A model generated the notes under the pieces. That model ran no database searches, was not told the origin of the DNA, and was given only the letters and a program-made list of their open reading frames with translations. DNA of 64,000 bases, taken from contig JACKBS010000011.1 of assembly GCA_020634435.1 (NCBI GenBank), forward strand, positions 248,001 through 312,000. Direction: 5' to 3'. Made by a program: the position numbers and the translations under genes. The DNA is from Ardenticatenaceae bacterium (GTDB lineage: Bacteria; Chloroflexota; Anaerolineae; Promineifilales; Promineifilaceae). Below, one piece after another: positions 1 to 9,804 of the stretch. Numbering within the stretch: the stretch's first letter is position 1; each line of letters starts with the position of its first letter.

Positions 1-729
1 AAATGAAGCGTCGGCTTCGTGGTCTAGAATGTAGCCGTGGCGAGGGATAGTACGAATATAAATGGGATGCGCCGGATCAGGCTCGATTTTGGCGCGCAGA
101 TTGCGGATATGCCAACGAGCCAGGCTCTGATCAGCCGTGCCGGGTTCGTAGGCCCACACTTTTTCCAGCAGCTCTTCACCCGTAAACGTTTGGTTGGGGT
201 GGCTCATTAGGTACTGAAGGAGCTCAAACTCAGCTGGCGTCAGCTGGATCATCTCATTGTCATCCACCTTGACGCGGCCAGCTTTCAGGTCCAGCGTCAG
301 CGACCCGGCCGTAATGCTGGCTGAGCTGGTGGGCTGTACGTGGGTGTCGGTTTCTTGCACACGGCGCAGCAGGGCACGAACGCGAGCTTTTAATTCGGCC
401 GTATTAAACGGTTTTGCCAGATAGTCGTCGGCACCGCAGTCTAAACCGTTGACACGGTCGTCTACTGAGTTGCGTGATGTCAAGAAGAGGAGGGGAGTCT
501 TGTACAGTTGGTTGTCTTCGCGAAGGCGACGGCAAACTTCCAGACCATCCATCCAGGGCATGTTGATGTCCAAAATGATCAAGTCTGGCCGATGGCGGCG
601 GGCGGCTTTGAGACCATCCAGCCCGTTGGCTGCGGTGAAAATCTCATAGCCGTCATCTTTCAAACTATTCTGTATGCCTTGAATTAATTGATAGTGATCG
701 TCAATTAGCAAGATACGATGTAAAGCCAT
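1..729 (-). CDS. OmpR-family response regulator (3' end beyond window)
   Basis: Two-component response regulator. It starts at the ATG read from 729 back to 727, behind the purine-rich ribosome site AAAGGGA, and stays open to base 1, giving 243 visible residues. The receiver domain (about 1-120) has the acidic pair D10-D11, phosphoacceptor D54 in IILDINMP, and K107 in YLAKPFN. A winged-helix DNA-binding domain follows (about 135-235; LTPAEFELLQYL, then the recognition-helix region with RNLRAKIE and RGYGY-like IPRHGYIL). The usual length is 225-240, so only a few C-terminal residues are missing. It is last in a minus-strand signalling cluster and is the likely DNA-binding output of the kinases upstream. 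The target is unknown. Confidence 0.93.
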   Translation of the reverse strand, partial: MALHRILLIDDHYQLIQGIQNSLKDDGYEIFTAANGLDGLKAARRHRPDLIILDINMPWMDGLEVCRRLREDNQLYKTPLLFLTSRNSVDDRVNGLDCGADDYLAKPFNTAELKARVRALLRRVQETDTHVQPTSSASITAGSLTLDLKAGRVKVDDNEMIQLTPAEFELLQYLMSHPNQTFTGEELLEKVWAYEPGTADQSLARWHIRNLRAKIEPDPAHPIYIRTIPRHGYILDHEADASF

Positions 730-941
730 TTTCCCTTTACCCATGACAAGCAAATGGTGCACTACTTGTTGTCTCCATTCGATGTGCTGCTAGGTGATAA
801 TTTAACAAAGTGACTGTCTAAATTGAATAGGAAGGTTGTCATTTGACCTTGCCCGGCAAACGAAAATAACCAGGCAGCGTTGTCTGGGATGACTGGTTGT
901 GATGGTGGGAGGTAGGCGAGGCCCATCAGGCCTCATCGAAT

Positions 942-2054
942 TTAAAGCTCAACCGTTAGGATGGCTCCCTGGGGTGTGTTGGCAGAAGCAAAAATGCGCC
1001 CGCCGTGAGCTTCTACGACCATTTTGCAGAAGGCCAGTCCCAGACCGGTCTGACGGCCGTTTTTCTTTTTGACGGCGACAATTTCGTACTTATTGAAAAT
1101 GCGCTCCTGGTCTTCAGGATCAATGCCTGGGCCTTCATCTAGCACCTCCAGGCGGAAGGTGGGGCGGTGGCCATTTTGCCCATAACGTAAGCGCACGGTG
1201 ACCGTGCTGTCTTCTGGTGCAAACTTGAACGCGTTGGAAAGTAAATTGTCGATCACGCGCTTGAACAGCGAAACGTCCAGGCAAACCTTCAGTTCACCCT
1301 CGGGCAAATCTAAATGCAGATCAAATTGCCGTATGCGGGCCGCCTCGCGATTGGCTTCTACGACCTGGGTTACCAGACCGTTGATGTCTACTTCTATGGG
1401 TTCCAGCTTTAATGACCCTTGCTCCATCTTGGCCACCGTGAGCACTTCATCCATGAAGCCGTCCAGGGAGCGCAGACTGCTGCGTACCGTGGTGGCATAC
1501 TCTTTGATTTTGCTGTCTTCTTCGGTGCGACGCAGCACAAAATCGTTGTACAGCATGGCTACGGTGAGCGGTGTGCGCATGTCGTGGATGAGCATGTGCG
1601 ATAAATCCTCGCGCAGCTGCAAAAGGGACTGTAAGGCATCGTACTGGTTTTTGATGCGCAGCATGGTGCGCACGCGGGCGCGTAATTCTGAGCCATTGAC
1701 GGGTTTTGATAAAAATTCGTCGGCCCCGGCCTGGAGACCTTGCAGCATATCTTCACGGCCGTTTAGTGCTGTAACCAAAATGATGGGAATGTGCTGCCAC
1801 TGCTCATCCTGTTTGAGGATGTGGCACACATCATAACCACTCATGCCGGGCATCATTACGTCCATCAAAATGACATCGGGCTGGATATGCCCAATATTTT
1901 CTATGATTTCTGGGCCGCTGGTGGCCAGCGAAACGTCGTAGCCTTCGGTAGAAAGCAAATCCGCAATGACTTCGCGGGCCATTTCGTTGTCATCCACAAT
2001 GCAGATGTGTGGCTGGTGGTTGCTTGGAGCAGGATGCGGTGTTTGTGGGTTCAT
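942..2054 (-). CDS. Receiver-histidine kinase hybrid (REC-HisKA-HATPase)
   Basis: A 370-residue soluble signalling protein with an N-terminal receiver and a kinase core. The receiver (about 15-132) shows acidic D21-D22, phosphoacceptor D65 in VILMDVMMPG and K117 in FLSKPVNG. The HisKA helix carries H157 in LIHDMRTPL. The ATPase domain has the N-box NLLSNAFKF, G1 box DEGPGIDPED and G2 box GLGLAFCKM. There is no transmembrane segment or sensory domain, so it probably takes phosphate or a signal from the larger kinase two genes upstream. The next gene upstream ends 39 bases before its start, so co-transcription is likely. Family assignment is firm; the signal is unknown. Confidence 0.93.
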   Translation of the reverse strand: MNPQTPHPAPSNHQPHICIVDDNEMAREVIADLLSTEGYDVSLATSGPEIIENIGHIQPDVILMDVMMPGMSGYDVCHILKQDEQWQHIPIILVTALNGREDMLQGLQAGADEFLSKPVNGSELRARVRTMLRIKNQYDALQSLLQLREDLSHMLIHDMRTPLTVAMLYNDFVLRRTEEDSKIKEYATTVRSSLRSLDGFMDEVLTVAKMEQGSLKLEPIEVDINGLVTQVVEANREAARIRQFDLHLDLPEGELKVCLDVSLFKRVIDNLLSNAFKFAPEDSTVTVRLRYGQNGHRPTFRLEVLDEGPGIDPEDQERIFNKYEIVAVKKKNGRQTGLGLAFCKMVVEAHGGRIFASANTPQGAILTVEL

Positions 2055-2093
2055 GGTTTGGGTCTCTGGGTATGCTCGCGTCAGGCTGCTTGG

Positions 2094-2510
2094 TTAACAG
2101 ACGGTTGGTGAAAACACGGCCGTTTCTGCTTGCGCTTCTTCAATCATGGCGACGGCCCACACCGGGGCACCATCCAAAATGATCTGTTCCAAAATCTCCA
2201 CTTTGAGCTGGAGATAGGTGCTGCTGTGAAGCGGCGTGTAGATGAGACGGCGGGTGATGGTGGATGACGGCCGTGTGGGCCAGTTCATCCAGGCGTCGGC
2301 TGGGTAGCAGCGGTAGGCAGATTGCACGAGGGTCATAAATTTTAGCTTGCGAGGCAAATCTTCTTCGCTGAAGAGACCCAAAAAATGGCGTGCTTGCCGG
2401 TTGGCATACAAAATCTCATCTTGTTCGTTGATGAGCAGCAGGCCCGATGAAACAGTCTGTTTTTGGTGCGTTTTTGTGGCGCGTTGATGAACGGCCGTAT
2501 CTTTATACAT
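2094..2510 (-). CDS. Small PAS-like protein
   Basis: About 138 residues. The chosen start is the ATG at 2510, whose codon overlaps the TAA of the upstream hybrid kinase (ATGTATAA), a translational-coupling arrangement. A longer reading to 2558 would run inside the kinase gene. The segment GLLLINEQDEILYANRQARHF matches the start of a PAS fold, followed by a variable region and the beta-rich end QLKVEILEQIILDG. No catalytic domain is present, so it probably senses a ligand or bridges the kinases on either side. PAS assignment is by eye and moderate. Confidence 0.7.
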   Translation of the reverse strand: MYKDTAVHQRATKTHQKQTVSSGLLLINEQDEILYANRQARHFLGLFSEEDLPRKLKFMTLVQSAYRCYPADAWMNWPTRPSSTITRRLIYTPLHSSTYLQLKVEILEQIILDGAPVWAVAMIEEAQAETAVFSPTVC

Positions 2511-5500
2511 GGTGTGGCTCCTTGGGCGCAGCAATTTGTTCCGACAGCAATTGGTCAATGGTGCGCACCAGCTGACGCAGCTGCACCGGTTTACTCAGGT
2601 AAACGTTAGCGCCAGCTGCCAGACAGCGATCTCGATCCCCCTGCATTGCCAGGGCGGTGAGCGTGATGATGGGGACTTCTTGTAAAACGGTGGTTTTGCG
2701 CAGTTCGCAAATGGCCGTCAGACCATCCATTTCTGGAATCTGCACATCCATCAAAATCAGGTCGGGGGTTTCTTCTTGGGCACGGGCCAGGGCCTCGGGG
2801 CCGCTGCGGGCTACAATGACCTGGTACCCCCACACCTGCAAATATTCCACAAAAATTTCAATGTTGGTCTCATTGTCTTCGACCAGCAGAATGCGGTGAT
2901 TGTGAGACGCGCTGTTGGGCGTATGGCTGTGCAGGGGGCCGTACGAGAGTTGGTCTTTTTCGGCCAACTCTTTGGACTCGATGGGGGTGGTAAACGGCCG
3001 TTGCGGCAAAGTCACCGTAAAGCAACTGCCCACACCCACTTCGCTTTCCAGGGTGATGCTGCCTCCGTGCATTTCCGTCAGGCGGAACACCAAAGACAGC
3101 CCCAGTCCGGTGCCTTCGTGGGTACGTGCCAGGCTGCTGTCTAGCTGTACAAACGGTTTGAACAGTTGCTGCATATCTTTCGACGAAATGCCAATGCCGG
3201 TGTCTATCACCTGGAAATGGACCGTCTCTGCTTCCGCATCGCTGAATACTTTCAGGCGAACCTCACCGCCCACAGGCGTAAATTTCGCTGCATTGCTTAA
3301 CAAGTTGATCAATACCTGCTTCAAACGGCGCTCATCGGCCAGGCATGTTTTTAGCGCTGGTTCAACTTCAGCATTGAGTTGGATCTGCTTCTTGTGCGCA
3401 ATTTGCCGCACAAACTGAAGGCTGCTTTCGCACAAATGGGCAACCGCGACGGGCTGAATATCCAGGGTAATTTTGCCTGCTTCAATTTTTGCCAGGTCCA
3501 AAATATCGTTGATGAGCTCCAGCAGGTGATGGCCGCTTTCTTCGATGACCCGCAGCGACGTGCTCTGTTTTTCGTTAACGGGGCCGTGAATGCCGTCCAG
3601 CAAGATTTCTGCCCGGCCCAGGATGGCATTGAGCGGCGTGCGTAGTTCGTGGCTCATGTTGGCCAAAAATTCATCTTTGGCGCGTAACGCCCTGGCCAAT
3701 TTGGCGTTGGTGGTGTTGAGCTCTTCGCTGCGTTTCACCAGTGCATCTTCAACTTCACGCCGCTTGGTAATGTCTCGGGCCAAGGCCTGGTAGCCCACAA
3801 CCTGACCATTTTCCACGATGGGCTGCACATTTTGCCCCAGCCAGATTTTTGTGTGGGCCTTGCCCAGGGCAATAAATTCGTGGTAGCTGTTTGAAGCCGG
3901 GCGTGCTTGTTGCTCGGTGTATGCGCGAATGAGCTTCTTGCGGAAGCTGGGGTGGACAAAGTCGGAAAAGTGCCGACCTAGCAATTCGGTTTCGGATTGA
4001 AAGCCAAGCGTACGGACGGTGACGGGATTGACGTAGGTGAAATAACCGTTGTTGTCGGTGCGGTAGATGAGGTCAGTAGCGGTTTCTACCAACTGCTTGT
4101 AGCGTCGCTCGCTGCTGCGCAAAGCTTGTTCCACTTTTTTGCGCTCAGAAATATGTGTTTCTAGTTCGCGGGCGTGACCACGCAGCTGGTCAGATAGTCG
4201 CACAGTTTCCATGGCCAGACCTGCATGTTCCGCAAATACGGTGATGATTCGCTGCGCACGTTCATCAAAAGCGTCTTTTTGCGTGCTTTGCAGGTCGATG
4301 GCCCCAATGATGAGATCATAGGCGCGCAGCGGGATGACCAGCTGGGATTGCGTGGCGGTATTGTCTGGCCGATAGCGTGGGTCTTGGGCTACGTCGGGTG
4401 CATAAATGACCTCGCCCTGGCGAACGGCCGTTGTCACCAAATTTTTCTCTGATAAGGGCATTACATGGCTGCGCTCACTGCGGTACCGGCCCTCACGCGC
4501 CAGCCAGATCAGCCGATTGTTGGGCATTGTGGCCGGAAACTCATCTGCGGGCAGCTGGATTGGCTCTTGTAAAAGCAGCACGCCACAGGCGTCAAAACCC
4601 AGTTCGTGAATGGCGGTCGATGCAATTTGCTTGGCCAACTCACGCACATTGCTCGGTTTAAACAGCTGGACCGCTGCTTGATAGATTGCCTTAACTTCGG
4701 CGGCGTTGGCTTCAATTTGGGCTTCGGCTTCGCGTCGTTCGGTCAGGTCAGTGATGGTGGCGATAGAACCGATAATGTTGCCCTGATGATCGTGCTGCGG
4801 GACGCCGGTTATGAGCACATAAACGGGCGAGCCATCGGCCTTGCGCAGGCGCGTTTCATAGGAGCTGGCTTTGCCTTCCAGGCGCTGCATTTGAGCCTTC
4901 ACCAGCGTGGCATGATCTTCTGGGAAGGTGAATTCCAGCACCGTTTTGCCGATAATTTCTTCCGCTGAATGCCCCAGCATACGGGCATAAGCCGGGTTGA
5001 CATACTCAAAAACGCCTTCAACGGTGGCCACGGTGACCCCTTGCCCCATAGTGACCATAATTTGCTGACCAAAGTTTTGCTGTTTTACCAGCGCCAATTC
5101 GGTTCTCTTGCGGACGATGGCATTCACAAAAATGTCGGCCATTACCTTGAGCGGGTCGATATGCTCGGCCTGGTAAGGCAGGGTGGGGTGGTTTGAGTCC
5201 AGGCCAAAGAAACCGATGACCTCTTTGCTGTACACAAGGGGAATAATCAGGGCCGAGTGTATACCTTGCAGAGCAAGAATTTTGTTCTCGCTGCTGGTTT
5301 CTACCTCGGCGTCGTTAATGTTTTGGATGTAGATGGTTTCCTGGCGCAGCAGTTGGGGCATCCAGTTCTGAAACAGGTCAGCGGATAGCGAGCGGCATTC
5401 TAGCAGGCTGGTGCAGATTTGGGGATCACACCAATAATGGGTATTTTTTAGTTCACGGCCGTTTTCTTCAAACAAGTAAATGTAGCCACGATCGTAATGG

Positions 5501-5808
5501 GTGAACTTGGCAATTTTGGCCAGCGCCTGGTTGATGCCCTCGTCAATTTCGTCAGTTGCCAGATGAATGAATTGGGTCGAAATGGTGGTTAAGACCTGGT
5601 CGAAGGCAATACGGTCTTGCAGCTTTCGCTCGATTTTGATGCGTTCAACAATCTCTACCTCAAGCTGTTCATTGGTTTGCCTGAGCGCGGCGGTGCCAGA
5701 TTTAACCCGTTCTTCCAACAAATAGTTGTTGCGGCGTAACAGCTTGCTTTCTTGCAGCAACTGCTCATCCATGGGTTGTGATTCTGTTATGTCGGACCGG
5801 TCAGACAT
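2503..5808 (-). CDS. Multi-sensor hybrid histidine kinase (GAF-PAS-GAF-PAS-HisKA-HATPase-REC)
   Basis: An 1101-residue cytoplasmic sensor kinase. After a coiled-coil start (about 15-65) come GAF (about 70-225), PAS (about 250-365), a second GAF (about 385-550), a second PAS (about 570-690), HisKA with H720 in ANMSHELRTPLNAIL, HATPase (N-box NLLSNAAKFTP; G boxes DTGIGIS and GTGLGLSL) and a C-terminal receiver with phosphoacceptor D1021 in LILMDVQIPEMDG. No Hpt domain is visible, so phosphotransfer out of the receiver needs another protein. It is first in the minus-strand cluster. A 6-bp dyad ATAGGG/CCCTAT (5938-5956) lies upstream and could be a regulator site. No clear Shine-Dalgarno precedes the ATG. 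Confidence 0.93.
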   Translation of the reverse strand: MSDRSDITESQPMDEQLLQESKLLRRNNYLLEERVKSGTAALRQTNEQLEVEIVERIKIERKLQDRIAFDQVLTTISTQFIHLATDEIDEGINQALAKIAKFTHYDRGYIYLFEENGRELKNTHYWCDPQICTSLLECRSLSADLFQNWMPQLLRQETIYIQNINDAEVETSSENKILALQGIHSALIIPLVYSKEVIGFFGLDSNHPTLPYQAEHIDPLKVMADIFVNAIVRKRTELALVKQQNFGQQIMVTMGQGVTVATVEGVFEYVNPAYARMLGHSAEEIIGKTVLEFTFPEDHATLVKAQMQRLEGKASSYETRLRKADGSPVYVLITGVPQHDHQGNIIGSIATITDLTERREAEAQIEANAAEVKAIYQAAVQLFKPSNVRELAKQIASTAIHELGFDACGVLLLQEPIQLPADEFPATMPNNRLIWLAREGRYRSERSHVMPLSEKNLVTTAVRQGEVIYAPDVAQDPRYRPDNTATQSQLVIPLRAYDLIIGAIDLQSTQKDAFDERAQRIITVFAEHAGLAMETVRLSDQLRGHARELETHISERKKVEQALRSSERRYKQLVETATDLIYRTDNNGYFTYVNPVTVRTLGFQSETELLGRHFSDFVHPSFRKKLIRAYTEQQARPASNSYHEFIALGKAHTKIWLGQNVQPIVENGQVVGYQALARDITKRREVEDALVKRSEELNTTNAKLARALRAKDEFLANMSHELRTPLNAILGRAEILLDGIHGPVNEKQSTSLRVIEESGHHLLELINDILDLAKIEAGKITLDIQPVAVAHLCESSLQFVRQIAHKKQIQLNAEVEPALKTCLADERRLKQVLINLLSNAAKFTPVGGEVRLKVFSDAEAETVHFQVIDTGIGISSKDMQQLFKPFVQLDSSLARTHEGTGLGLSLVFRLTEMHGGSITLESEVGVGSCFTVTLPQRPFTTPIESKELAEKDQLSYGPLHSHTPNSASHNHRILLVEDNETNIEIFVEYLQVWGYQVIVARSGPEALARAQEETPDLILMDVQIPEMDGLTAICELRKTTVLQEVPIITLTALAMQGDRDRCLAAGANVYLSKPVQLRQLVRTIDQLLSEQIAAPKEPHHV

Positions 5809-5987
5809 TTGGTTCGGTACTTCCCTGTGCTTTTAGATTGGCTGCTGCGTAAAACGTGTTGCCAACCATAACGACGCCTATTTTGCGTATCATAGGCAGC
5901 GCCAGGTTGGAAAACAATAGCCTTCAGGTATCAGCGAATAGGGAATATTGCCCTATAACATGCACCCTTACGGTTTGCTATAGTAAA

Positions 5988-6869
5988 TCAGGCAAGGGTC
6001 GATAACTTAACATAAATCTCTTCCAGAGCAGACTCATGCACGGACAAATTGACCAAATGCCACTGCTCAGAAGAGATTTGATGGAGAAGATCGCTAAGTT
6101 CGTTCAGGTCACTGGTGCGGACGCGATAGTTGCCATCTACCAGGGGATAATCCAGCGGCTGGCTGGTGTGGAAGAGCACCTCATATTCCCGGTGCCCAAG
6201 GGTAGAGCGGATAGCGTCCATGGTGTCACAAATGACCAAACGGCCGTCTTTCAATATCGTCACCCGGTCGCAAACCGACTCCACATGAAACAAATTGTGG
6301 GCGCTGAGCAAAATGGTTTTGCCCTGCTTGCGCAGCTCTTTTAAATAATTGAGGATGAAAAACGCGGTCAGCGGATCCAGACCCGAATTTGGCTCATCCA
6401 AAATGAGCAAGTCCGGGTCGTGCAGCAGCACACGGGCAATCGCCACTTTTCGCTTCATGCCCTTAGAAAGTTCGCCAGTAAGCTTGGTCCGCTCGGGCAG
6501 ATTCAGCCCGGTGAGCAGCTCTTCAATGCGAGCCAGCGTTTGTTTTTTTGGCAGCTCGTACAGTTCGCCAAAAAAGGTGAGGTACTCCATCACCGTCATG
6601 TTGGCGTACAGGGCGCTTTCCTCGGGCAAAAAGCCGATCTTCTTTTTGACGGCTGGCGTGCCCCGATTCTCGCTCATGTCGTGACCCATGACCTCGACCA
6701 CACCTGAAAAGGGAGCAATTAGCCCGGCAATCATTTTGAGAGTGCTGCTTTTACCGGCACCGTTGTGACCAATAATGCCCATAATTTCGCCGGTATGAAC
6801 CTCCAGATTCAGGTTTCGTACGGCAACATGTCTTTCATAAAGTTTGCTTACGTCATTTAATTTAATCAT
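5988..6869 (-). CDS. ABC transporter ATP-binding protein (ABC-2 exporter type)
   Basis: A 293-residue ATPase that would power the two ABC-2 permeases encoded divergently just to its right. Walker A is GHNGAGKSS (K40), the signature is LSKGMKRKV, Walker B is DLLILDEPNSGLDP, and the switch histidine is in SAHNL. The C-terminal 80 residues are the small regulatory extension typical of the NatA/CcmA-like exporter group. The start has a good ribosome site (GGAGAG) 4 bases away. Only 62 bases separate it from the first permease, so both promoters share this gap. The substrate cannot be told from sequence. Confidence 0.93.
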   Translation of the reverse strand: MIKLNDVSKLYERHVAVRNLNLEVHTGEIMGIIGHNGAGKSSTLKMIAGLIAPFSGVVEVMGHDMSENRGTPAVKKKIGFLPEESALYANMTVMEYLTFFGELYELPKKQTLARIEELLTGLNLPERTKLTGELSKGMKRKVAIARVLLHDPDLLILDEPNSGLDPLTAFFILNYLKELRKQGKTILLSAHNLFHVESVCDRVTILKDGRLVICDTMDAIRSTLGHREYEVLFHTSQPLDYPLVDGNYRVRTSDLNELSDLLHQISSEQWHLVNLSVHESALEEIYVKLSTLA

Positions 6870-6931
6870 GTCTCTCCATCTTTTGGGGAAGGATTTTACA
6901 AAATTATTAACAGGATGATGGACTTATACCT

Positions 6932-8620
6932 ATGCTTAATTTTAGATTGATATTTTCTATTGCCCGACGGGAACTGTTTCGCGTTCGGTCTCGCTTTCAG
7001 GGCAGCGCTCGATCTATGTTGATTGTGGTATTTCTGGCCGCTGCAAGTTTATCCTACCTTGCCTGGCAAAAGGGAGCAACGGTGCAAATGGGGGTTTATC
7101 GCGTTGGCGTCTCCCCAAATGGTCCTGTTTTGGCGGACGGCCGTTTCATCACCACCACGCTAGACCCCATTTCCGGCTTTGAGCAGCTGCGTTTAGGGCA
7201 GCAGGATTTGTACGTGGAAGCCGACCGCGTGGTAGCCCGAGACGATGATCGTTCGCAGTACGCGCTGGGTGCCGTGAAGCAGTACCTGGCCGAGCAGGAA
7301 TTGATTCGCCTCTCGGATAATTACGCGCCAGAGGAAGCGTTTCCCCTGCGCATTACCGTGCAAGAGAATTCAGTAACGGCCGTTGTCCGCGATAATGTGG
7401 GCAGTGGCGACGCCGAGGCCGACAGTGCGGCAGCGGTGGAAGCGGGTCTGGCCAATATGGGCCTGGCCGAGTTTGACCTGACGGGCGAAGATGTGCTCAT
7501 TCCCTCGCTCTCGGAACCGCCGATTCCGTTTGCCCAAGTCATCATCGCCTTTTTGTATGTGATGCCCATCGCCTTTATCAACATCTTTTTCACCAGCAGT
7601 TTTATGCAGGAAAAGCTGGATAAGCGGCTCTCTGTGCTGCTGTCCACCCCGGCCCGCCCCATCGAAATTATCCTCGGCAAAATGCTGCCGTACCTCACCT
7701 TTTCGCTCATTTCTGTGGTAGTGATGACCCTCATTTTGCATGGCAATGTGGGTGCGGCGCTGCTGATTTTTGTGCCGGTTATCTTGTTCATGTTTGCCGT
7801 TTATCTGATGGTGCCGCTGTTTTACCGCACGTTTAAAGACACCACTTTCATCTCGATGCTGGCAGTGACGATTATCACCGCTTATCTGGTGTTTCCCGCC
7901 ATGTTTAGCGGCGTGAATGATTTTAGCTATCTCTCGCCGTTAACTCTGGCGGTGCAGCTTTACCAGGGGGAGATGTTCACCCTGGAGCAGTATCTGTTTG
8001 CTACGGTGCCGATCATCAGCATTTTTTCGTTTGCGCTGTACATTGGCACGCGGGTGCTAAACGAGGAATTTTTGCTGGGCTTCCGCCCGCTAACGCGCAA
8101 GCTGGCTCAGGCGGTCTACCTGGCGATGAACCAGAAACGGCCGTTTCTCTCCATTTTCTTCCTCGCCCTCTGTTTTGTGCCGATTGTGTACCTCATTCAG
8201 CTGGTGCTGCTGGCCATTTCGCTTAATCTGCCGTTGCAGGTGGCGCTGATTGCCGTGCTGCTGGCGTCGGTGTTGGTAGAAGAGGTGGCCAAGTCGGTGG
8301 GGATTGTGGTGCTGTACCAGCGTAAGGCGGAACGGCCGTATCGCCGCATTTTTACCCTGGCACTGGTTTCGGCCGTCGGTTTCCTCGTCGCCGAGAAGCT
8401 GCTGCTCTACCTGTCGCTCAGTGTAGTGTCTGAGGCGGCGCTTTCCACAGCCATTTTTAGCGGCGGCCTGCTCATCGTGCCGCTGATTGCTCACTTTGCT
8501 TTTACCAGTTTTGTCTGTGTGTTGAACGCCCGTTGGCATGTTCGTTATCCAGTTGCCATTCTGGCAGCTGGTGTTTTACACGTTGCCTACAACCTCTTTG
8601 TCCTGGGATCCGCTCTATGA
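6932..8620 (+). CDS. ABC-2 permease fused to a PrsW-like membrane protease domain
   Basis: 562 residues. The N-terminal part (about 1-390) is an ABC-2/NatB-type permease: one membrane helix at about 28-47, a long extracytoplasmic domain, then a block of helices from about 205. The last 150 residues form a second helix bundle with all four PrsW-type protease signatures: EE-x-x-K (E450-E451...K454), a glutamate in GFLVAEK (E488, normally E-N), a histidine in AHFAFT (H521) and a final histidine in LHVAYN (H550). PrsW cleaves membrane anti-sigma factors in Bacillus; here the substrate is unknown. The fusion to an exporter permease is unusual. The stop overlaps the next start (ATGA). Confidence 0.85.
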   Translation: MLNFRLIFSIARRELFRVRSRFQGSARSMLIVVFLAAASLSYLAWQKGATVQMGVYRVGVSPNGPVLADGRFITTTLDPISGFEQLRLGQQDLYVEADRVVARDDDRSQYALGAVKQYLAEQELIRLSDNYAPEEAFPLRITVQENSVTAVVRDNVGSGDAEADSAAAVEAGLANMGLAEFDLTGEDVLIPSLSEPPIPFAQVIIAFLYVMPIAFINIFFTSSFMQEKLDKRLSVLLSTPARPIEIILGKMLPYLTFSLISVVVMTLILHGNVGAALLIFVPVILFMFAVYLMVPLFYRTFKDTTFISMLAVTIITAYLVFPAMFSGVNDFSYLSPLTLAVQLYQGEMFTLEQYLFATVPIISIFSFALYIGTRVLNEEFLLGFRPLTRKLAQAVYLAMNQKRPFLSIFFLALCFVPIVYLIQLVLLAISLNLPLQVALIAVLLASVLVEEVAKSVGIVVLYQRKAERPYRRIFTLALVSAVGFLVAEKLLLYLSLSVVSEAALSTAIFSGGLLIVPLIAHFAFTSFVCVLNARWHVRYPVAILAAGVLHVAYNLFVLGSAL

Positions 8621-9666
8621 ACTACAAACCCATCCTCGCCATCATCAAGCGCGAACTGCGCTCTGTTACCCGCGAACGAACGATCATGATTGCCATCGTC
8701 ATTCAGCTGTTCATCGCCTCTTTTTCATCGGTTATTCTTGTGGGGCTGCTGTCGTTTTATGATCCCAGCACCATTGCCCAAAACAGCCAGGCGCGTATCC
8801 AGGCGGGCATTGTGGGCGACCAGGAAAGTCCGCTGCTGAATTATCTGCTTGCAAACAACGTGCGACCCATCTATTTTGCCGATCCTGCCCAGGCCGATGC
8901 TGCGTTGGCGCAGGGGCTTATCGACACCGTGTTGTACGTGCCGCCGGAAGACCCAACCCAGATTACCCACATGCAGCTCTTCTTGCCGGAAGCCGAAACC
9001 CAGTCTACGGTGGTCATGATGCTGCTGCGTAAGCCGCTGGAACAGTACGAAAATTACTTGCGCCGTGAGCGGGGCATTGAGGTGCGTTTCACCGATTTGG
9101 AGGGCAAACCGTCTACCAGCTACGAATTTTTATATGCGACTATTTTGCCGATTCTTATGTTTTTCCCTGGCTTTGTGGCCGGCAGTATGGTGGCCGATTC
9201 CGTGGCCAGCGAGTTAGAGCACGATACGCTGGAAACGCTCTGGTCGGCTCCCATCAGCCTGGGGCAGATTTTTGCCGCCAAAATTCTGGCCGCCATGGTG
9301 TTAGCCCTCATACAAGTTGCATTGTGGCTGGTGCTGCTGCATTTTAACCAGATTGAAGTGCAGAATACCCTCAATGTATTGTTCTTGTCTGTCGTGGTGG
9401 CGGGTCTCAATGCGGTGGCGGCCGCCGGTATCACCACCTTCCTCAAGGATCGTGAGCGGGCCCAGTTTATCTACTCACTGACGATTGTGTTGGTGGCAGG
9501 TGGCAGTACGCTAATCGGCCGTTCGCCCATTACCCTTCTGACCCAGTTGGCTACAAACGACTATTACGCCAGCGGTATGGATGTGGCACTGTATGGTGGG
9601 CTGCTTCTCCTGGTGGGGGCTGCCTATCTCATGTTTTCACAACGGCTGCTGGGAACAAAAATATAA
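8617..9666 (+). CDS. ABC-2 type permease
   Basis: A 349-residue membrane protein, the second permease of the exporter. The ATG at 8617 overlaps the previous stop (ATGA), so the two are translationally coupled; a longer reading from 8533 is only overlap with the upstream gene. It has an N-terminal helix (about 22-45), a large outside loop, then at least five helices from about 170, including the ABC-2 hallmark stretch ELEHDTLETLWSAPIS, where the permease meets the ATPase. A strong hairpin (9679-9708) follows the stop. Confidence 0.9.
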   Translation: MNYKPILAIIKRELRSVTRERTIMIAIVIQLFIASFSSVILVGLLSFYDPSTIAQNSQARIQAGIVGDQESPLLNYLLANNVRPIYFADPAQADAALAQGLIDTVLYVPPEDPTQITHMQLFLPEAETQSTVVMMLLRKPLEQYENYLRRERGIEVRFTDLEGKPSTSYEFLYATILPILMFFPGFVAGSMVADSVASELEHDTLETLWSAPISLGQIFAAKILAAMVLALIQVALWLVLLHFNQIEVQNTLNVLFLSVVVAGLNAVAAAGITTFLKDRERAQFIYSLTIVLVAGGSTLIGRSPITLLTQLATNDYYASGMDVALYGGLLLLVGAAYLMFSQRLLGTKI

Positions 9667-9678
9667 TCTTCAAACCAT

Positions 9679-9708
9679 TTGCCCGGAAACTCAGATGTTT
9701 CCGGGCAA
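9679..9708 (+). terminator. Hairpin after ABC permease operon
   Basis: A perfect 12-bp inverted repeat, TTGCCCGGAAAC and its complement, around a 6-base loop, 13 bases after the permease stop. No T-run follows, so it may terminate with a factor or protect the 3' end. Confidence 0.6.
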
Positions 9709-9804
9709 GTCCGATCCATACCTTCGCTCCAACGGTTTTTTCACGGCGATAGTGCGCTATTTTCACGGTCTCACCCCCTTCCCTGTGACATAATTTGCCC
9801 ATAG

